A stretch of 64,000 nt of DNA from Micromonospora inositola (GCF_900090285.1 NZ_LT607754.1:6474001-6538000), one strand, 5' to 3'. Shown: positions 1-9,007, counted from the first letter of the stretch. The notes: generated by a model not told the origin, from the sequence alone. Translations and numbers: made by a program.

Positions 1-137
1 TCGGCCTGGTGCGGAAGCTCCAAGCTCTCCTTCTGAGAGTCAGGCGACCGGTCAAACGAAACGACTACCTTGCCGTGCTCGTCGACGAGCACGAAGACGC
101 TCGCATGCGGCCACCGCGGCTTCTTTGCCTCGGTCAT
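1..137 (-). CDS. hypothetical protein, N-terminal part (runs off window)
   Basis: On the minus strand an ATG at 137 opens a frame that stays open to the left edge of the window, giving about 45 residues beginning MTEAKKPRWPHASVF. The peptide is charged and mixed, with a VFVLVDEHGKVVVSFD stretch that looks like the first beta strands of a small globular protein. No family was recognised. The rest of the gene lies outside the window, and no strong ribosome binding site is visible. Confidence 0.5.
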   Translation of the reverse strand, partial: MTEAKKPRWPHASVFVLVDEHGKVVVSFDRSPDSQKESLELPHQA

Positions 138-525
138 GCGCCGACCCTAGACCGAACCCATCGCTGTTGGTAGACGCCGTCGACGAACCGCTGGAACCCG
201 GGCAGACGGCACACGGTTTAGGAAAGGTGTAGCGCCCGCTGGGCGGACTATCACTCCACCAGGGCATCCGCCCGCCAGGCCGCCAGCACGGCGCTTGATC
301 ATTCCGCGCATGTTCCGGATCTTGACAAGCCACCTATCCACCGGAACGCGCATAGCACGTCGGTCAGCTGGCCGTTGCCTGGTTGGGAGAGCACGACGCT
401 GGGCGCCTCAGCAGCCCTCGCCGGCGGTCAGGCCCTTCAGCCATCGGGTGGTGCGTCTTATCCGTGGGCGGCGCGGCGACGTGGTACGACTGCTTCAGTG
501 ACAAGCCGACGAAGCGGGCGGGCCG
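138..525. other. intergenic region, no gene seen
   Basis: This stretch separates the leftward partial gene from the rightward LtrA gene. The open frames here have arginine- and proline-rich shadow composition and no recognisable domain. It presumably holds the divergent promoters, but no clear element can be assigned. Confidence 0.4.
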
Positions 526-1740
526 GTGACGACGAACAGAGTGGCCAACCTGCTGCGCAAGGGTGAGAGTCCGCAGCGGCCGATCTTCTTGGAACTGTTC
601 TTCGATCTGGTGTACGTCTTCGCGCTCACCCGGGTCGTGAACGAGTTGGTGCTGGACTACACCAGGGGCCGCGTCGCCGAGACGTTGACCACTTCCCTTT
701 CGGAAAACGGCGAGACTCTGCTGCTGTTCCTGGCCATCTGGTGGATCTGGACCCAGACGGCGTGGATGACCAGCAGATTCGACCCGTTTCAGCCGGCGAT
801 CCAGTTCGTTGTCCTCGCGACGATGTTCGGGAGCCTGTTACTGGCGGTCGCGATATCCGGGGCTCTCAGTGAGACCGGCCTGCTCTTCGCGAGCACGTAC
901 GCCGCGATCCAGGTGGGCCGCACCCTCTTCTTCGTACTCACCATGCGGGGCCACGATCTGCGCCGCGTCAACATGCTGGCGCTCGTCTGGTTCGGCGCGT
1001 CAGCCGTACCGTGGCTCGCCGGAGCTTTCGCACCAGAGCTGACGCGCAATTTGCTGTGGCTGCTGGCCTTGGCGATCGACTACCTGGGCGGCACACTCGG
1101 CTGGCCGGTACCGCGGCTGGGGCGCTCGCAGGTGTCCCCGTGGGCCGTCGCGGGCGAGTACCTGGCCGAACGCTACTGGCTGCTCATCATCGTCGCGCTT
1201 GGTGAGACGATCCTGACCGCCGGAACGGCTTTTCTACACGGTCCGATCGTGGCTGAACGAACATTGGCCCTTGTACTGTTGTTCGTCACCACGGTGTTGC
1301 TGTGGCGGATCTACTTCTACCGAGCCGGCCAGATCTTGGGCGAGGCCATCGCGGCATCCGCCGATCCTGGCCGGCTCGGTCGGTCGGCCGAGCTCTCCCA
1401 CCTGCTCATGGCGCTCGGCATCGTCGCCACCTCAGCCGGTTCCGAACTCGTCCTCATAGATCCATCCGGACACGCCAAACCGGCCTGGGTCGCCGCCATG
1501 CTCGGCGGGCCCGCGCTCTACCTCGCCGGGCGCTCAGTATTCGAGCACGTGGCCTTCGCCCGCGTGTCCCGGCCACGGCCGATCGGGATCCTCGTCCTCG
1601 CGGCCATAGCGCCGGTGATGGTCGGCCTGCCGCCACTCGGGGTCGCCGCAGCAGCTGCCGCCGTCCTGCTCGGCGTCGCCGTCTCGGACGCGATCCGAGC
1701 CCACGGAGGCCCACTGGAGCAGGCCTCGCCGCCCCGCTGA
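526..1740 (+). CDS. low temperature requirement protein A (LtrA) family membrane protein
   Basis: A 404-residue polytopic membrane protein starting at GTG 526. Residues 23-33 read ELFFDLVYVFA, the signature of the LtrA family, and the rest is a series of hydrophobic helices with short loops, as usual for this family of about 380-400 aa. LtrA was named from a Listeria cold-growth mutant, but its transport or catalytic role is not established. It stands alone in front of mobile-element debris. A second full paralogue lies at 30122-31702 and a C-terminal relic at about 62700, so LtrA sequences are duplicated within this window. Assignment to the family is firm; the function is not. Confidence 0.9.
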   Translation: MTTNRVANLLRKGESPQRPIFLELFFDLVYVFALTRVVNELVLDYTRGRVAETLTTSLSENGETLLLFLAIWWIWTQTAWMTSRFDPFQPAIQFVVLATMFGSLLLAVAISGALSETGLLFASTYAAIQVGRTLFFVLTMRGHDLRRVNMLALVWFGASAVPWLAGAFAPELTRNLLWLLALAIDYLGGTLGWPVPRLGRSQVSPWAVAGEYLAERYWLLIIVALGETILTAGTAFLHGPIVAERTLALVLLFVTTVLLWRIYFYRAGQILGEAIAASADPGRLGRSAELSHLLMALGIVATSAGSELVLIDPSGHAKPAWVAAMLGGPALYLAGRSVFEHVAFARVSRPRPIGILVLAAIAPVMVGLPPLGVAAAAAAVLLGVAVSDAIRAHGGPLEQASPPR

Positions 1741-1855
1741 CGCGTGCCCGTTGCCCCACCTCTGCTGCACTAACGGCCGCGACAGGATCCGTCCGGTTGA
1801 CCGGCGGTGCTGTTCCGTCGGCCGCTGCTGCGAGCGCTATCCGAGTACCCGTTAG

Positions 1856-1987
1856 ATCCAGCTCGTGCACGCGGTGCTCCGGAACGCCCTGCAAGATGCC
1901 ATGCGAGAAGAGCCGGTGTCGCGCAACGTCGCCAAGCTGGTTTCGCGTCCCCTCGCCTCAGGCGTCACTCGCTGGCAAGCAGAGTAG
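1856..1987 (+). pseudogene. tyrosine integrase fragment
   Basis: The frame 1856-1987 encodes IQLVHAVLRNALQDAMREEP followed by VSRNVAKLV. This is the helical core-binding segment found in actinophage/ICE tyrosine integrases, where the usual text is close to HAVLRxALxxAxREExVxRNVAKLV. Neither the N-terminal arm domain nor the catalytic R/H/R/Y domain is present, and a TAG stops it at 1987. It is a relic of a lost integrative element. Confidence 0.6.
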
Positions 1988-1994
1988 ACGCCAC

Positions 1995-2133
1995 GTGCGA
2001 CACGCCCTCCCGCCTATCGGAACTCGGCAACCGCCTCGTCGGCATCCTCTACGGCTGCCTCAAAACAGGCACCACCTACGACGAGGCCACCGCCTGCGAC
2101 AGGGCTGAGCACCCAGCGGCTGGACGAGCTTGA
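1995..2133 (+). pseudogene. IS110-family transposase C-terminal remnant
   Basis: The translated end includes LGNRLVGILYGCLKTGTTYD followed by EATAC. This is close to the conserved C-terminus of actinobacterial IS110 transposases (LANRLxGILHGCLKTRxxYDE). Only about 40 residues survive, with no RuvC-like DEDD N-terminal domain, so it is a dead remnant lying directly after the integrase scrap. Confidence 0.6.
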
Positions 2134-2552
2134 TCGGGCAAGCCTTGCTCACTCGGACGCCGCCGCGGTGTCGATACCTCTGCCCGGTTGATGGGTGGTC
2201 CTCCGATCGCCCGGGTGTCACGTAGGACAATTCAAGCAACACTCATGACCGTGACATATGCACCCCACGCCCAGCCAGCCGCGGTGACCGCCAACGGCCA
2301 CACCGGGCAGGTTCACTTCGACGGCACCTACATCACCATCACCCGCAAGGGCTTCCTCGCCCGCGCCTCAGTGGGCAAGGGCGAGAAGCGGATACCACTC
2401 GGCTCGGTCAGCAGTGTGCAGTGGAAACCTGCAGGCGGCCTGGTCAACGGATTCATTCAGTTCGAGATCCCCGGGCAGGGCGGGTCTCGGTCGGCGTTCG
2501 GTAAGCAGACAACCGATGCGGCTCGAGACGAGAACTCCGTGGTCTTCACTAA

Positions 2553-3592
2553 GAGCCTGGTAAATAAGGGTTTGGGTCGGCTGGATGGCCGGGCAAGAGA
2601 TCGATGATTCCGCCGGGCCGGCGTGGCGGCGTGACATGGGGAAGGGCCTTCGGTACGAGCAAAGGCGACTAAACCAGCACGACCGAAGGCCCAACCCTGT
2701 CTGTATACCTTGTCGCCGGTGTCGCCGCATCTACCGCCCCGGCCAGCCTCGCCGATCACCTGCCGACCGCCCGGCCACGGCACTACCCGTCCGACACCAC
2801 GGATGCCGAATGGGCCGTCCTGGCCCCGCACGTGCCGGCCGGGACCGGACGCGGCCGGCCGATCATCTACCCCCGCCGGGACGTGGTGGACGCGATCCGT
2901 TACCTCGACCGGACCGGCTGCCAGTGGGATGCGCTGCCCGCCGATTTCCCCCACCACAAGCTGGTCTACCACTACTTCACGGCCTGGACCCGCGACGGAA
3001 CGTTGAACCGGATGCACAACAGCCTGCGGGAACAGGTCCGCGAACAGGTCGAGGGCCGCAACCGGCAGCCGACCGCCGCGCTGGTCGACTCCCAGTCGGT
3101 ACGGGGCGCGGAGACCGTCGGCCGGGGCGGGCGTGGCTATGACGCGGGGAAGAAGGTCAACGGCCGCAAACGCCACATCGCCGTGGACACCTGCGGACTG
3201 CTGCTGGCGGTCCTGGTCACCGGCGCGCAGGTGCAGGACCGCGACGCCGCCCGACCCCTGCTACGGGCGCTACGTGCCTGCTTCCCCACCATCAGCGTGA
3301 CCTGGGCCGACAGCGGCTACGCCGGCCGGCTCGTCGACTGGGCCACCGCCCACCTCACCCTGACCGTACGCATCGTCGCGAAACTCGCCGGGCAGACCAC
3401 GTTCGTCCTCCTGCACCGCAGGTGGGCGGTCGAGCGCACGTTCTCCTGGATCAACCGGTGCCGACGCACCGTCCGCGACTACGAACGGCTACCCGACCAC
3501 CACGCCGCGATGGTCCAATGGGCCATGATCATCGTCATGACCCGCCGCCTCGCCCGCCACCAACCCACCTGAAACCATTATTTACCAGGCTC
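2553..3592 (+). mobile_element. IS5-family (IS427-like) insertion sequence, complete
   Basis: About 1040 bp bounded by inverted repeats GAGCCTGGTAAATAA (left, from 2553) and its complement ending at 3592; about 20 of 21 terminal bases match. A TAA target duplication flanks it at 2550-2552 and 3593-3595, which fits the short TNA-type duplications of the IS427 group. One transposase gene fills the element. Intact ends and duplication indicate a fairly recent insertion. Confidence 0.88.
2697..3572 (+). CDS. IS5-family transposase
   Basis: DDE transposase of the IS427 group. The frame opens after a stop at 2670. The conserved N-terminal DUF4096-type domain begins with YPSDTTDAEWAVLAP, upstream of the first GTG at 2832, so the true start must be upstream. 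A CTG at 2697 is the only near-start codon, or initiation uses a frameshift as in some IS427 elements. The DDE core shows ALVDSQSVRGAETV (first D), VTWADSGYAG (second D) and ERTFSWINRCRR (E with the following R). About 290 residues if started near 2697. Confidence 0.85.
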   Translation: MSVYLVAGVAASTAPASLADHLPTARPRHYPSDTTDAEWAVLAPHVPAGTGRGRPIIYPRRDVVDAIRYLDRTGCQWDALPADFPHHKLVYHYFTAWTRDGTLNRMHNSLREQVREQVEGRNRQPTAALVDSQSVRGAETVGRGGRGYDAGKKVNGRKRHIAVDTCGLLLAVLVTGAQVQDRDAARPLLRALRACFPTISVTWADSGYAGRLVDWATAHLTLTVRIVAKLAGQTTFVLLHRRWAVERTFSWINRCRRTVRDYERLPDHHAAMVQWAMIIVMTRRLARHQPT

Positions 3593-3930
3593 TAAGAAGC
3601 AGATGCCCGAGTTCGAGCGGCTGCGCGCTGTGATCGAGCAGGCAATCGCTGCCCGCCACAACGCGCCGTCACAAACGGCCGCACCAGTGTCGGTCGCCGA
3701 CGAGTTGGCAAAACTCGCCGCGCTACGGGATCAGGGACTGCTGTCTCCCCAGGAGTTCGAGCAGCAGAAGGCCCGGCTGCTCGGCTGAAGGTGATGTTGT
3801 AGCCCGGACACGAAGCGGACTGCGACCCAACGGACCCGGATTTCCAACGGCGCCACGCCCGCGAGGTCCGGGTCCCGTCTTTCGGATCTCGGAGGGGTGA
3901 ACGTGGCTCTCTGGCTGACCTCTTCATCCC

Positions 3931-4075
3931 GAACGCGGGTACGGGACGTCGTCGGATCACATCCGGTGTCGTCCTACGCCTCGGAGCATGCGGCGTCTGC
4001 TGCCTTGCGTCGTCTCCTGCCGTCCGCTGGTGGTCGTCTCGCTGCCTATTCGCTGCTTCCTTGCGCCGCTCCGCG
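3931..4075 (+). repeat. dispersed repeat family R2, copy c
   Basis: An approximately 145-bp stretch resembling those at 39464-39605 and 41731-41880. Shared blocks include GAACGCGGGTACG-like starts, CCGTCTTGCG/GTCGTCC segments and a run encoding (S)LLSCVVxYRP in one frame. This copy is the most diverged. No gene fits the region. Confidence 0.5.
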
Positions 4076-4096
4076 CCGAAAATTTAGCCTGCACGG

Positions 4097-4423
4097 ATGC
4101 TGACCGAGCCGCGCGGCACGATGCATGGGTGGATCTGGCGCGCGAATCTGCTGCCGTTCGTCGAGACGATCGCTGACCTTGTGCGGTGCCGGCTCGACGA
4201 GAGCGGGCTCACCGCGGGAGTCGAGGACTCCGACGCCAACAACGACCTCTGGTTCACGCTCGTCCTAGACGGGCAGCCGCGCGTCGAGATGCACTTCGCG
4301 GGCACGGACGACCAGGTGTTGGTCGACCTGGAGTTGGACGGCACCGACGAGTCGTTCGAGATCAGGGCCGCTCTATTGCTCGGCATCTGTAGCAGCTACC
4401 GCCTGGCTCCGGAGGCCAGCTGA
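4097..4423 (+). CDS. hypothetical protein
   Basis: A 108-residue acidic protein, with possible start at ATG 4097 or ATG 4121. It contains LWFTLVLDGQPRVEMHFAG and VLVDLELDGTDESFEIRAA, an alternating beta pattern with a terminal helix. Codon third positions are G/C-rich as expected for a real gene. No domain was recognised. It stands between copies of two non-coding repeats, so it may be cargo of a decayed element. Confidence 0.55.
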   Translation: MLTEPRGTMHGWIWRANLLPFVETIADLVRCRLDESGLTAGVEDSDANNDLWFTLVLDGQPRVEMHFAGTDDQVLVDLELDGTDESFEIRAALLLGICSSYRLAPEAS

Positions 4424-4426
4424 CTC

Positions 4427-4580
4427 GACCTGCGCATTACGAGTCGGCTCCAAGGCGCTGGTCCGCCGCCTGGTCCTCCTGCTCAACATGGTGTCCAGGT
4501 CCGCGATCGTTCGCTATTGCTCGCCGGTTTGGCTGCTTGCTTGGCTGCTCGGCAAGTCCGGATGCCGCTGCGCCGTCATT
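4427..4580 (+). repeat. dispersed repeat family R1, copy a
   Basis: About 150 bp collinear, without obvious gaps, with 45827-45980. Strongest blocks are CGCATTACGAGTCGG at the left end and TTGCTCGCCGGTTTGGCTGC and CTTGGCTGCTCGGCA to the right. On the minus strand the left end reads CTCGTAATGCGCAGGTC, which resembles the anticodon arm of a tRNA-Thr(CGT). This suggests a decayed attachment site. Confidence 0.6.
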
Positions 4581-4608
4581 GACACCTGGCACCTCATCCG
4601 ATGGAGGT

Positions 4609-5271
4609 TCACCGCTCGTGCGCGGGCCGGGGCGCGCCCGCCGGACGCTGGCTCAGCAAGTGCCGCAAAACATCGGGGCTCGCCGCTAGAACGGCCACCT
4701 GATCACACCCGACGCCGGGGCGGGTACCGCGGATTGAGATTGCCTCTACCTCGGTGCCCGAGTCGATCAGCCTCGCCAGCGTCCGGGCCTTTTGCTTGTT
4801 GACATACGCGGCCATGTACTGCCCTGTGGCGTCGTACACCGCCACCGCGTTTGGGTCGTAGGGGTTTTCCGGCTCGCGGACGAGCCTTACGGGGTCGCCG
4901 GGGTGGAAGTTGCCCGCCCGGCACTCGGCCTGGTGGTGAGCTTCACCGCGTAGCTGGGAAATGTAGATGCCAGCGCGAGGCAGTCGGCGATCCGTCGGTC
5001 CGACGAGTAGGCCGGTATCGTCCTCGCAGAGCCGCAGGACGTACTCGCCGCCCATGTCCCGGTAGGGGATCAGACGCAGCGTCGGCAGGCCGTCCGCACC
5101 GACGAACCGATCACGGCTGCCGTCCTGCGGCGCATACCACCGATCCGGTAGGCCCTCGCCCTCTCCCGTCTGACTCGATATGGCTTGGACTGGCGTCGTC
5201 CGCTGCGTGGCTTCCCCGCTCGCCTCGTCCAGCCGGCTTGTCCTCCGGAGCAGCCTGTCCATGAAACCCAT
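4609..5271 (-). CDS. HIRAN-domain protein
   Basis: About 220 residues. ATG 5271 (MGFMDRLLRR) is preferred, with GTG 5277 also possible. The C-terminal half (roughly residues 105-185) is a HIRAN domain, with VRLVREPENPYDPNAVAVYD followed by YMAAYVNKQKARTLARLI. HIRAN domains bind DNA ends or stalled-fork structures and are often fused to helicases or nucleases. Here it is alone behind an N-terminal region of no known fold. Stand-alone actinobacterial versions are uncharacterised. It ends against repeat R1a, with no operon partners on its strand. Confidence 0.8.
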   Translation of the reverse strand: MGFMDRLLRRTSRLDEASGEATQRTTPVQAISSQTGEGEGLPDRWYAPQDGSRDRFVGADGLPTLRLIPYRDMGGEYVLRLCEDDTGLLVGPTDRRLPRAGIYISQLRGEAHHQAECRAGNFHPGDPVRLVREPENPYDPNAVAVYDATGQYMAAYVNKQKARTLARLIDSGTEVEAISIRGTRPGVGCDQVAVLAASPDVLRHLLSQRPAGAPRPAHER

Positions 5272-5505
5272 CGGCACACATTGTCAGCCGAGGCGCCGGT
5301 CCTCTACCCCGAGTCCCCGGCCGCGTCGGATACCCGACGGTCGCGTCATCGTCCCCCGCAAGCCGCGCCGGATGGCGTGGGCGCCCCGGACGACGCCGAG
5401 GACGCCGCCTGACCGGCAGTGCATCCCACGCACCACGTCCAGCAAAGCGGCGGGTTCGGCTGCCAGGACACAGCATGGTTGGCGAGCCGGCCCTAAGGTT
5501 GTTTC

Positions 5506-5736
5506 ATGACCCACCCTCGCCTCCGGAGACTGTCGGCGGTCGTCGGCTGGCTGCTCTACCTCACGGCGGGCGTCGGGCTGTGGTTCAGATGGGACTTGGG
5601 AGTCTGGTTGCTCACGGGCGCAGGTCTGCTCGCCATTCAGTGGTCGCGTGGCTTCCGCCGACCGGAATGGGCGCGCGTCCAGAAAGATCCAGAGCCCGCC
5701 GAAAAGGTGCTGCGGTGGTATCCGAAGTGGTGGTAG
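5506..5736 (+). CDS. small two-helix membrane protein
   Basis: A 76-residue protein with ATG start. Residues 9-27 and 31-47 are hydrophobic (VVGWLLYLTAGVGLWF and LGVWLLTGAGLLAIQW), followed by a basic then aromatic tail ending RWYPKWW. The topology suggests a two-pass inner membrane protein. No family was recognised. The gap to the next rightward gene is about 250 bp. Confidence 0.6.
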   Translation: MTHPRLRRLSAVVGWLLYLTAGVGLWFRWDLGVWLLTGAGLLAIQWSRGFRRPEWARVQKDPEPAEKVLRWYPKWW

Positions 5737-5985
5737 GCGGTCAGGATGGATCGGATCCCGCATATCCCAAGGGTCGGGTGGGTGCTGGTGGCCAACGAAC
5801 ACGACGCGGCGGTCGTCGGCGTCAGGAACTCCTTGACCCCCAGGCAACCAACGCTGCCCGATGACCTGGAGCGCCGTCAGCGTTGACCTGCTGCGATCGT
5901 CCTTGGCTGTGGAGATGCGCGACACGCTCTGGGATTCCGGCGGGCCGCGACCGGAGTATGGCGTGCGGCCCACTGCGTCTGGGCG

Positions 5986-6294
5986 GTGAAGTGTGCGGAG
6001 CTGCAGGCCGACGAGCTGGGCGCTCTCGCGTCGGAGCTCGACGCAAAGGTGGTCACCAAGGAGCAAGCTCTTGTGGTGGTGGGCGAGACCAGGCAGGCCC
6101 TCATGCGTCTCTACGAAGTCCTCGAGGACCTGAACAAGCATTCGTTCGAGGACCGGACTCCGCCTGCCTCTGGCGGGTTTCGGCGGCGGCTCAAGGACGA
6201 GGTGTTCAGGTTGGCCAGCGAGACTTTTGGCCTTCAGCAGGCAATCCGGCGTCTGTTCGAGCCGGCTGACCACACGGCCGACGCGCTGCTATGA
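5986..6294 (+). CDS. hypothetical alpha-helical protein
   Basis: A 102-residue protein starting at GTG 5986. The composition is charged and helical, with ELDAKVVTKEQALVVVGE, ALMRLYEVLEDLNKHSFED and RLASETFGLQQAIRRLF, so a helical bundle is likely. No signal peptide or membrane segment is seen, and no family was recognised. The long minus-strand frame over the same DNA is proline/arginine-rich and is judged an antisense shadow. Confidence 0.5.
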   Translation: MKCAELQADELGALASELDAKVVTKEQALVVVGETRQALMRLYEVLEDLNKHSFEDRTPPASGGFRRRLKDEVFRLASETFGLQQAIRRLFEPADHTADALL

Positions 6295-6493
6295 CCTCAG
6301 CTAAAGAAGCATCTGCGGCAAGGGGTCCGTGCAGGCTCAGGTGCCGGTGCTGAGGATTCGAGCGCGAAACACCCCCACGCCGGACGGCAGGCCGCTGCGA
6401 CCGAGCGCGATGATGGGGCACCGGTCGATGGTGGACGGCCAGACCGGCCCGGCTCACCCGATTGCCCCGCCCGCCTCCGCCGGCGCACCGCGT

Positions 6494-7399
6494 TCAGCGG
6501 ACTGGCAGCGCCTTCGTGCCACCGCCCTTGATCGAGTGGGTCACCTTCGGACCCCCCGACCAGTAGAAGCAGCGGATCCCCCGGTCACCGCGCGCCCACG
6601 CCTCCGCGGCCGGCACCAGGTACGAGGTGCCCGTCCGGTAGCGCAGCACGCCGTCGACCGGGACCTTCGCGTACCGGGCCACGAGGGCCCGGCACTTCGC
6701 GTGCACGCCGTCCTCGTCACGGCTCGCGTCCGCGTACGAGGTGTCGGGCGCCGTCCACGAGCCGACGTACTCGAACGTGTGCGGCCGGGCGCAGGCGGTC
6801 TGCTCGAAGGCGCCGTACCGGTCCTCGTTCAGGCACCCGAAGGCCAGCGGTGACGGGCCCTTCAGTGCGTCCCGCAGGCTGCCGGTGTGCTGCACGGGGT
6901 GGTCGTCCGGATGCCGTTGCGCGGAGCCGCCGTCGGCCGTGTCCAGCTCAAAGATGTCGCACCGGAACCAGCGACTGCCACCCTGCCATCCGCCCGGGGA
7001 CGGGGGCGCGACCTGCACCGTCAGGCGAGCGCCCCGCCAGTCGCCACCGACGAACGCGGTCGCCTTCGCGTCGCATTCGGCGAACGCTGGTCGCAGCACC
7101 GCCGAGCCCACCGGCGGCGGGGTTTCCCGTTCGGCTACCGCGCCGGTGAAGGTGCCCAGGTAAAAGGTCTCCAGCAGGTGCTGCCGCGTGCAGTCGACCG
7201 GCTGGTAGCTGGTCAGGTAACTCGACGGTTCGGGAATCACGTGGCAGTCGCCCACCTTCGGGGTGAACTGCACGGCCGCCGCGGCGGGCCGCCAGTCGTC
7301 GGTCAGGTCGCCGTCCAGCCCGGCCGGTGCCCCGCACCCCGCCATCGCCGTCACCCCGGCCAGGGCGGCCACCGCCACCCGTACCCGCCACCGTCGCAT
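6494..7399 (-). CDS. septum-formation family lipoprotein
   Basis: About 301 residues from ATG 7399 (MRRWRVRV). The first 30 residues are a lipoprotein signal with lipobox AMAGC, so the mature protein is probably anchored outside the membrane. Two copies of the septum-formation type domain can be seen. The first has VGDCHVIPEP, PVDCTRQHLLETFYLG and AFAECDAKATAFVG; the second has FGCLNEDRYGAFEQTACARP, HTFEYVGSW and HAKCRALVARY. Cysteines pair in the C...C...C pattern of the family, which is widespread in actinobacteria; its link to septation is mostly by name. It is a single gene with no operon partners. Confidence 0.8.
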   Translation of the reverse strand: MRRWRVRVAVAALAGVTAMAGCGAPAGLDGDLTDDWRPAAAAVQFTPKVGDCHVIPEPSSYLTSYQPVDCTRQHLLETFYLGTFTGAVAERETPPPVGSAVLRPAFAECDAKATAFVGGDWRGARLTVQVAPPSPGGWQGGSRWFRCDIFELDTADGGSAQRHPDDHPVQHTGSLRDALKGPSPLAFGCLNEDRYGAFEQTACARPHTFEYVGSWTAPDTSYADASRDEDGVHAKCRALVARYAKVPVDGVLRYRTGTSYLVPAAEAWARGDRGIRCFYWSGGPKVTHSIKGGGTKALPVR

Positions 7400-7822
7400 G
7401 TCACCCTCCCCGTCGTGCCGGCGCAGCATATGCCACCCGGAGGCATCGCCAGGGTCCCCGTCCGTCGTGCGACATCCGGCGGAGGCCAGGCGCTGAGAGG
7501 GCGCGGGCGGCCCGTGACGACCCCGACGGCCAACGGCTCAGGGGCGGTCCCGGTCTTTCGTCACACCGCATGCTGACCACTCCCGCCCCGCGCAAGACGC
7601 TGCAGCCACTTACCTGGCTGCTCCCCACGTGCTTCCCGATCCCCGGCGGGGCGGCCGTAGCGTCCCCGGCACCTAACGCTCTACTTCGCCGCATTTTCCA
7701 AGGTGCAGCACGAGCGTCTTGTCCCTCAGCGTGACCGATGGCCAAGACGGCGGCCATGGGCCGGCGGCATGAGTGCACGCCGGCTCGCCGAGGACAAGCC
7801 ATCGAGACGGCAAGCGGCGTTG
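7400..7822. other. intergenic region, no gene seen
   Basis: Between two leftward genes. Frames on both strands have shadow composition (proline, arginine, serine runs) and no motif was recognised. It should contain the promoter of the septum-formation lipoprotein gene. Confidence 0.35.
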
Positions 7823-8275
7823 TCACAGCGCGATGGGTTGATAGCTCAAGGCGGCGTCGACGATGTCCTCCGGGGACGCATCGACCAGCTCCGGTGGTGG
7901 AAAGAAGATCAGACTGCTGACTCGTGGGTGCAGGACGTGGCTGTGCAGCAGGCGAACGTAGTAGTCGGTGCCGTCGTCGGCGCGCTGTATCCGGCGGACG
8001 ATCTCGAACAGCTCGTCGCGGGTGACGTTCTCGACCTTCGGCGAAGCGGATCGGGCGGCCTCGATCGCAAAGTCCTCGACGTTACGAGACTTCCAGTAGA
8101 TGCGGAAGTCGTAGGCGGTGTAGGCGTGGCCGGTGCCGGCGTTGAACGCGGCGATTGCCGAGTCGGCCGACTCGCCGCGCTCCAGCAGCTTCGCGATGGT
8201 CGCTATGGCGGTAGATAGGTCGGCGATGCGTTGCTCCGGGGCCACCGGCGGGCAGAGTTCGGGACGCAGCTCCAT
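7823..8275 (-). CDS. hypothetical protein
   Basis: A 150-residue protein from ATG 8275 (MELRPELCPPVAPEQRI). The open frame extends upstream to 8461, but that extension lies in repeat R3 and reads as repeat sequence, so the internal ATG is preferred. Features are a helical N-terminal half (TIAKLLERGESADSAIAAFN) and a C-terminal half with YYVRLLHSHVLHP and FFPPPELVDASPEDIVDAAL. No family name can be given. Confidence 0.6.
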   Translation of the reverse strand: MELRPELCPPVAPEQRIADLSTAIATIAKLLERGESADSAIAAFNAGTGHAYTAYDFRIYWKSRNVEDFAIEAARSASPKVENVTRDELFEIVRRIQRADDGTDYYVRLLHSHVLHPRVSSLIFFPPPELVDASPEDIVDAALSYQPIAL

Positions 8276-8387
8276 CCAGACAATGTCTGTGGACCGACCG
8301 GCATAATCTCCTCGGCGCACCGACCGCCCATCAGCAGTGAGCGGAGGTCGTCGCCCGCCTGACACTCGGAAGCCAGCATGGCATACG

Positions 8388-8994
8388 CCTTCGGATCCGC
8401 CGAAGAGGTCACCGAGCAGGAAGCCCTGCTCAGAGGTTTGCCGGTGGGATTCGGGTCTCAACTCGCGGGATCCATACCGACGCCATCACGACGGCGCCCA
8501 GAGCCGTACGTCGATGCGGTATGGCCCTCGTGATCGGCGTTGGCAGGCCCCAGGCCGACAGCCGGCACCAGCCAGGCGGGGAGCAGCGAAACCTGACCAC
8601 TTCGGTCTTCTCTGGGAGGTCACGCCGCACCGCTCGACCGCATCACCGCAGGTCAAAGCCGTCGTCCCTGTCCGGTGTCGGTGAGCCCTTCGGGCGCGGT
8701 GACCACTTCGCCAACCTGCACCCAATCTACTCCCACTTGCAAGGCCAGGCCATCCAGCGGCTCCTTACCGCCCTGACCTGCGCATACTCCCCTGCCAGGC
8801 GACATAGATTGCTGTCGACTGCTGCGCAAAACCGCTGAGCACTCCGGTGTGAACCGGGACGCTGCAATGCGTCTGACCTGGAAAAGCGTAAAGCCGCAGG
8901 TGGACGCGGACGCCGTTGAGTGCAGTTGAGCGCCGTTGAACGCAGTTCAGCGCCGTTCAGCGCATCCCGCTGCTCCCAATCCGCTCCCCGATCA
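8388..8994 (+). repeat. long dispersed repeat R3, copy a (about 600 bp)
   Basis: Collinear with 28768-29372. Conserved blocks include CCGCCGAAGAGGTCACCGAG, the central CTTCGGTCTTCTCTGGGAGG, CTCCTTACCGC, a CATACTCCCCT-type block and CTCCGGTGTGAA. The right end holds five 10-bp units at 8914-8963 of the form NGTTSANYGC (cgttgagtgc, agttgagcgc, cgttgaacgc, agttcagcgc, cgttcagcgc). No plausible gene covers it. Confidence 0.75.
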
Positions 8995-9007
8995 CGGGCT
9001 CAACCTG

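Larger units (their letters stand above)
2245..3788 (+). pseudogene. DUF4429/SHOCT-domain protein interrupted by an IS5-family element
   Basis: The 5' part (2245-2552, ATG start) encodes a DUF4429-type PH-like beta domain with motifs such as GQVHFDGTYITITRKG and SVQWKPAGGLVNGFIQFEIPG. The 3' part (3596-3788) encodes a linker and a SHOCT domain, ELAKLAALRDQGLLSPQEFE. Removing the IS (2553-3592) and one 3-bp TAA duplication gives 501 bp in frame, a 166-residue protein reading VVFTKKQMPEFERLR across the junction. That is the normal DUF4429-SHOCT architecture. As it stands, translation enters the IS after VVFTK and the gene is inactivated. The function of the family is unknown, possibly membrane- or complex-associated. 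Confidence 0.9.

Noticed and set aside
5284..6273. 329-codon minus-strand frame
   Set aside because: Arginine/proline/histidine-rich, no domain, and it lies opposite two more protein-like plus genes at 5506 and 5986.
8890..8965. CRISPR array considered for the 10-bp periodic units in R3
   Set aside because: Units are only 10 bp with no spacers and no cas genes nearby; they are contiguous iterons, not repeat-spacer units.
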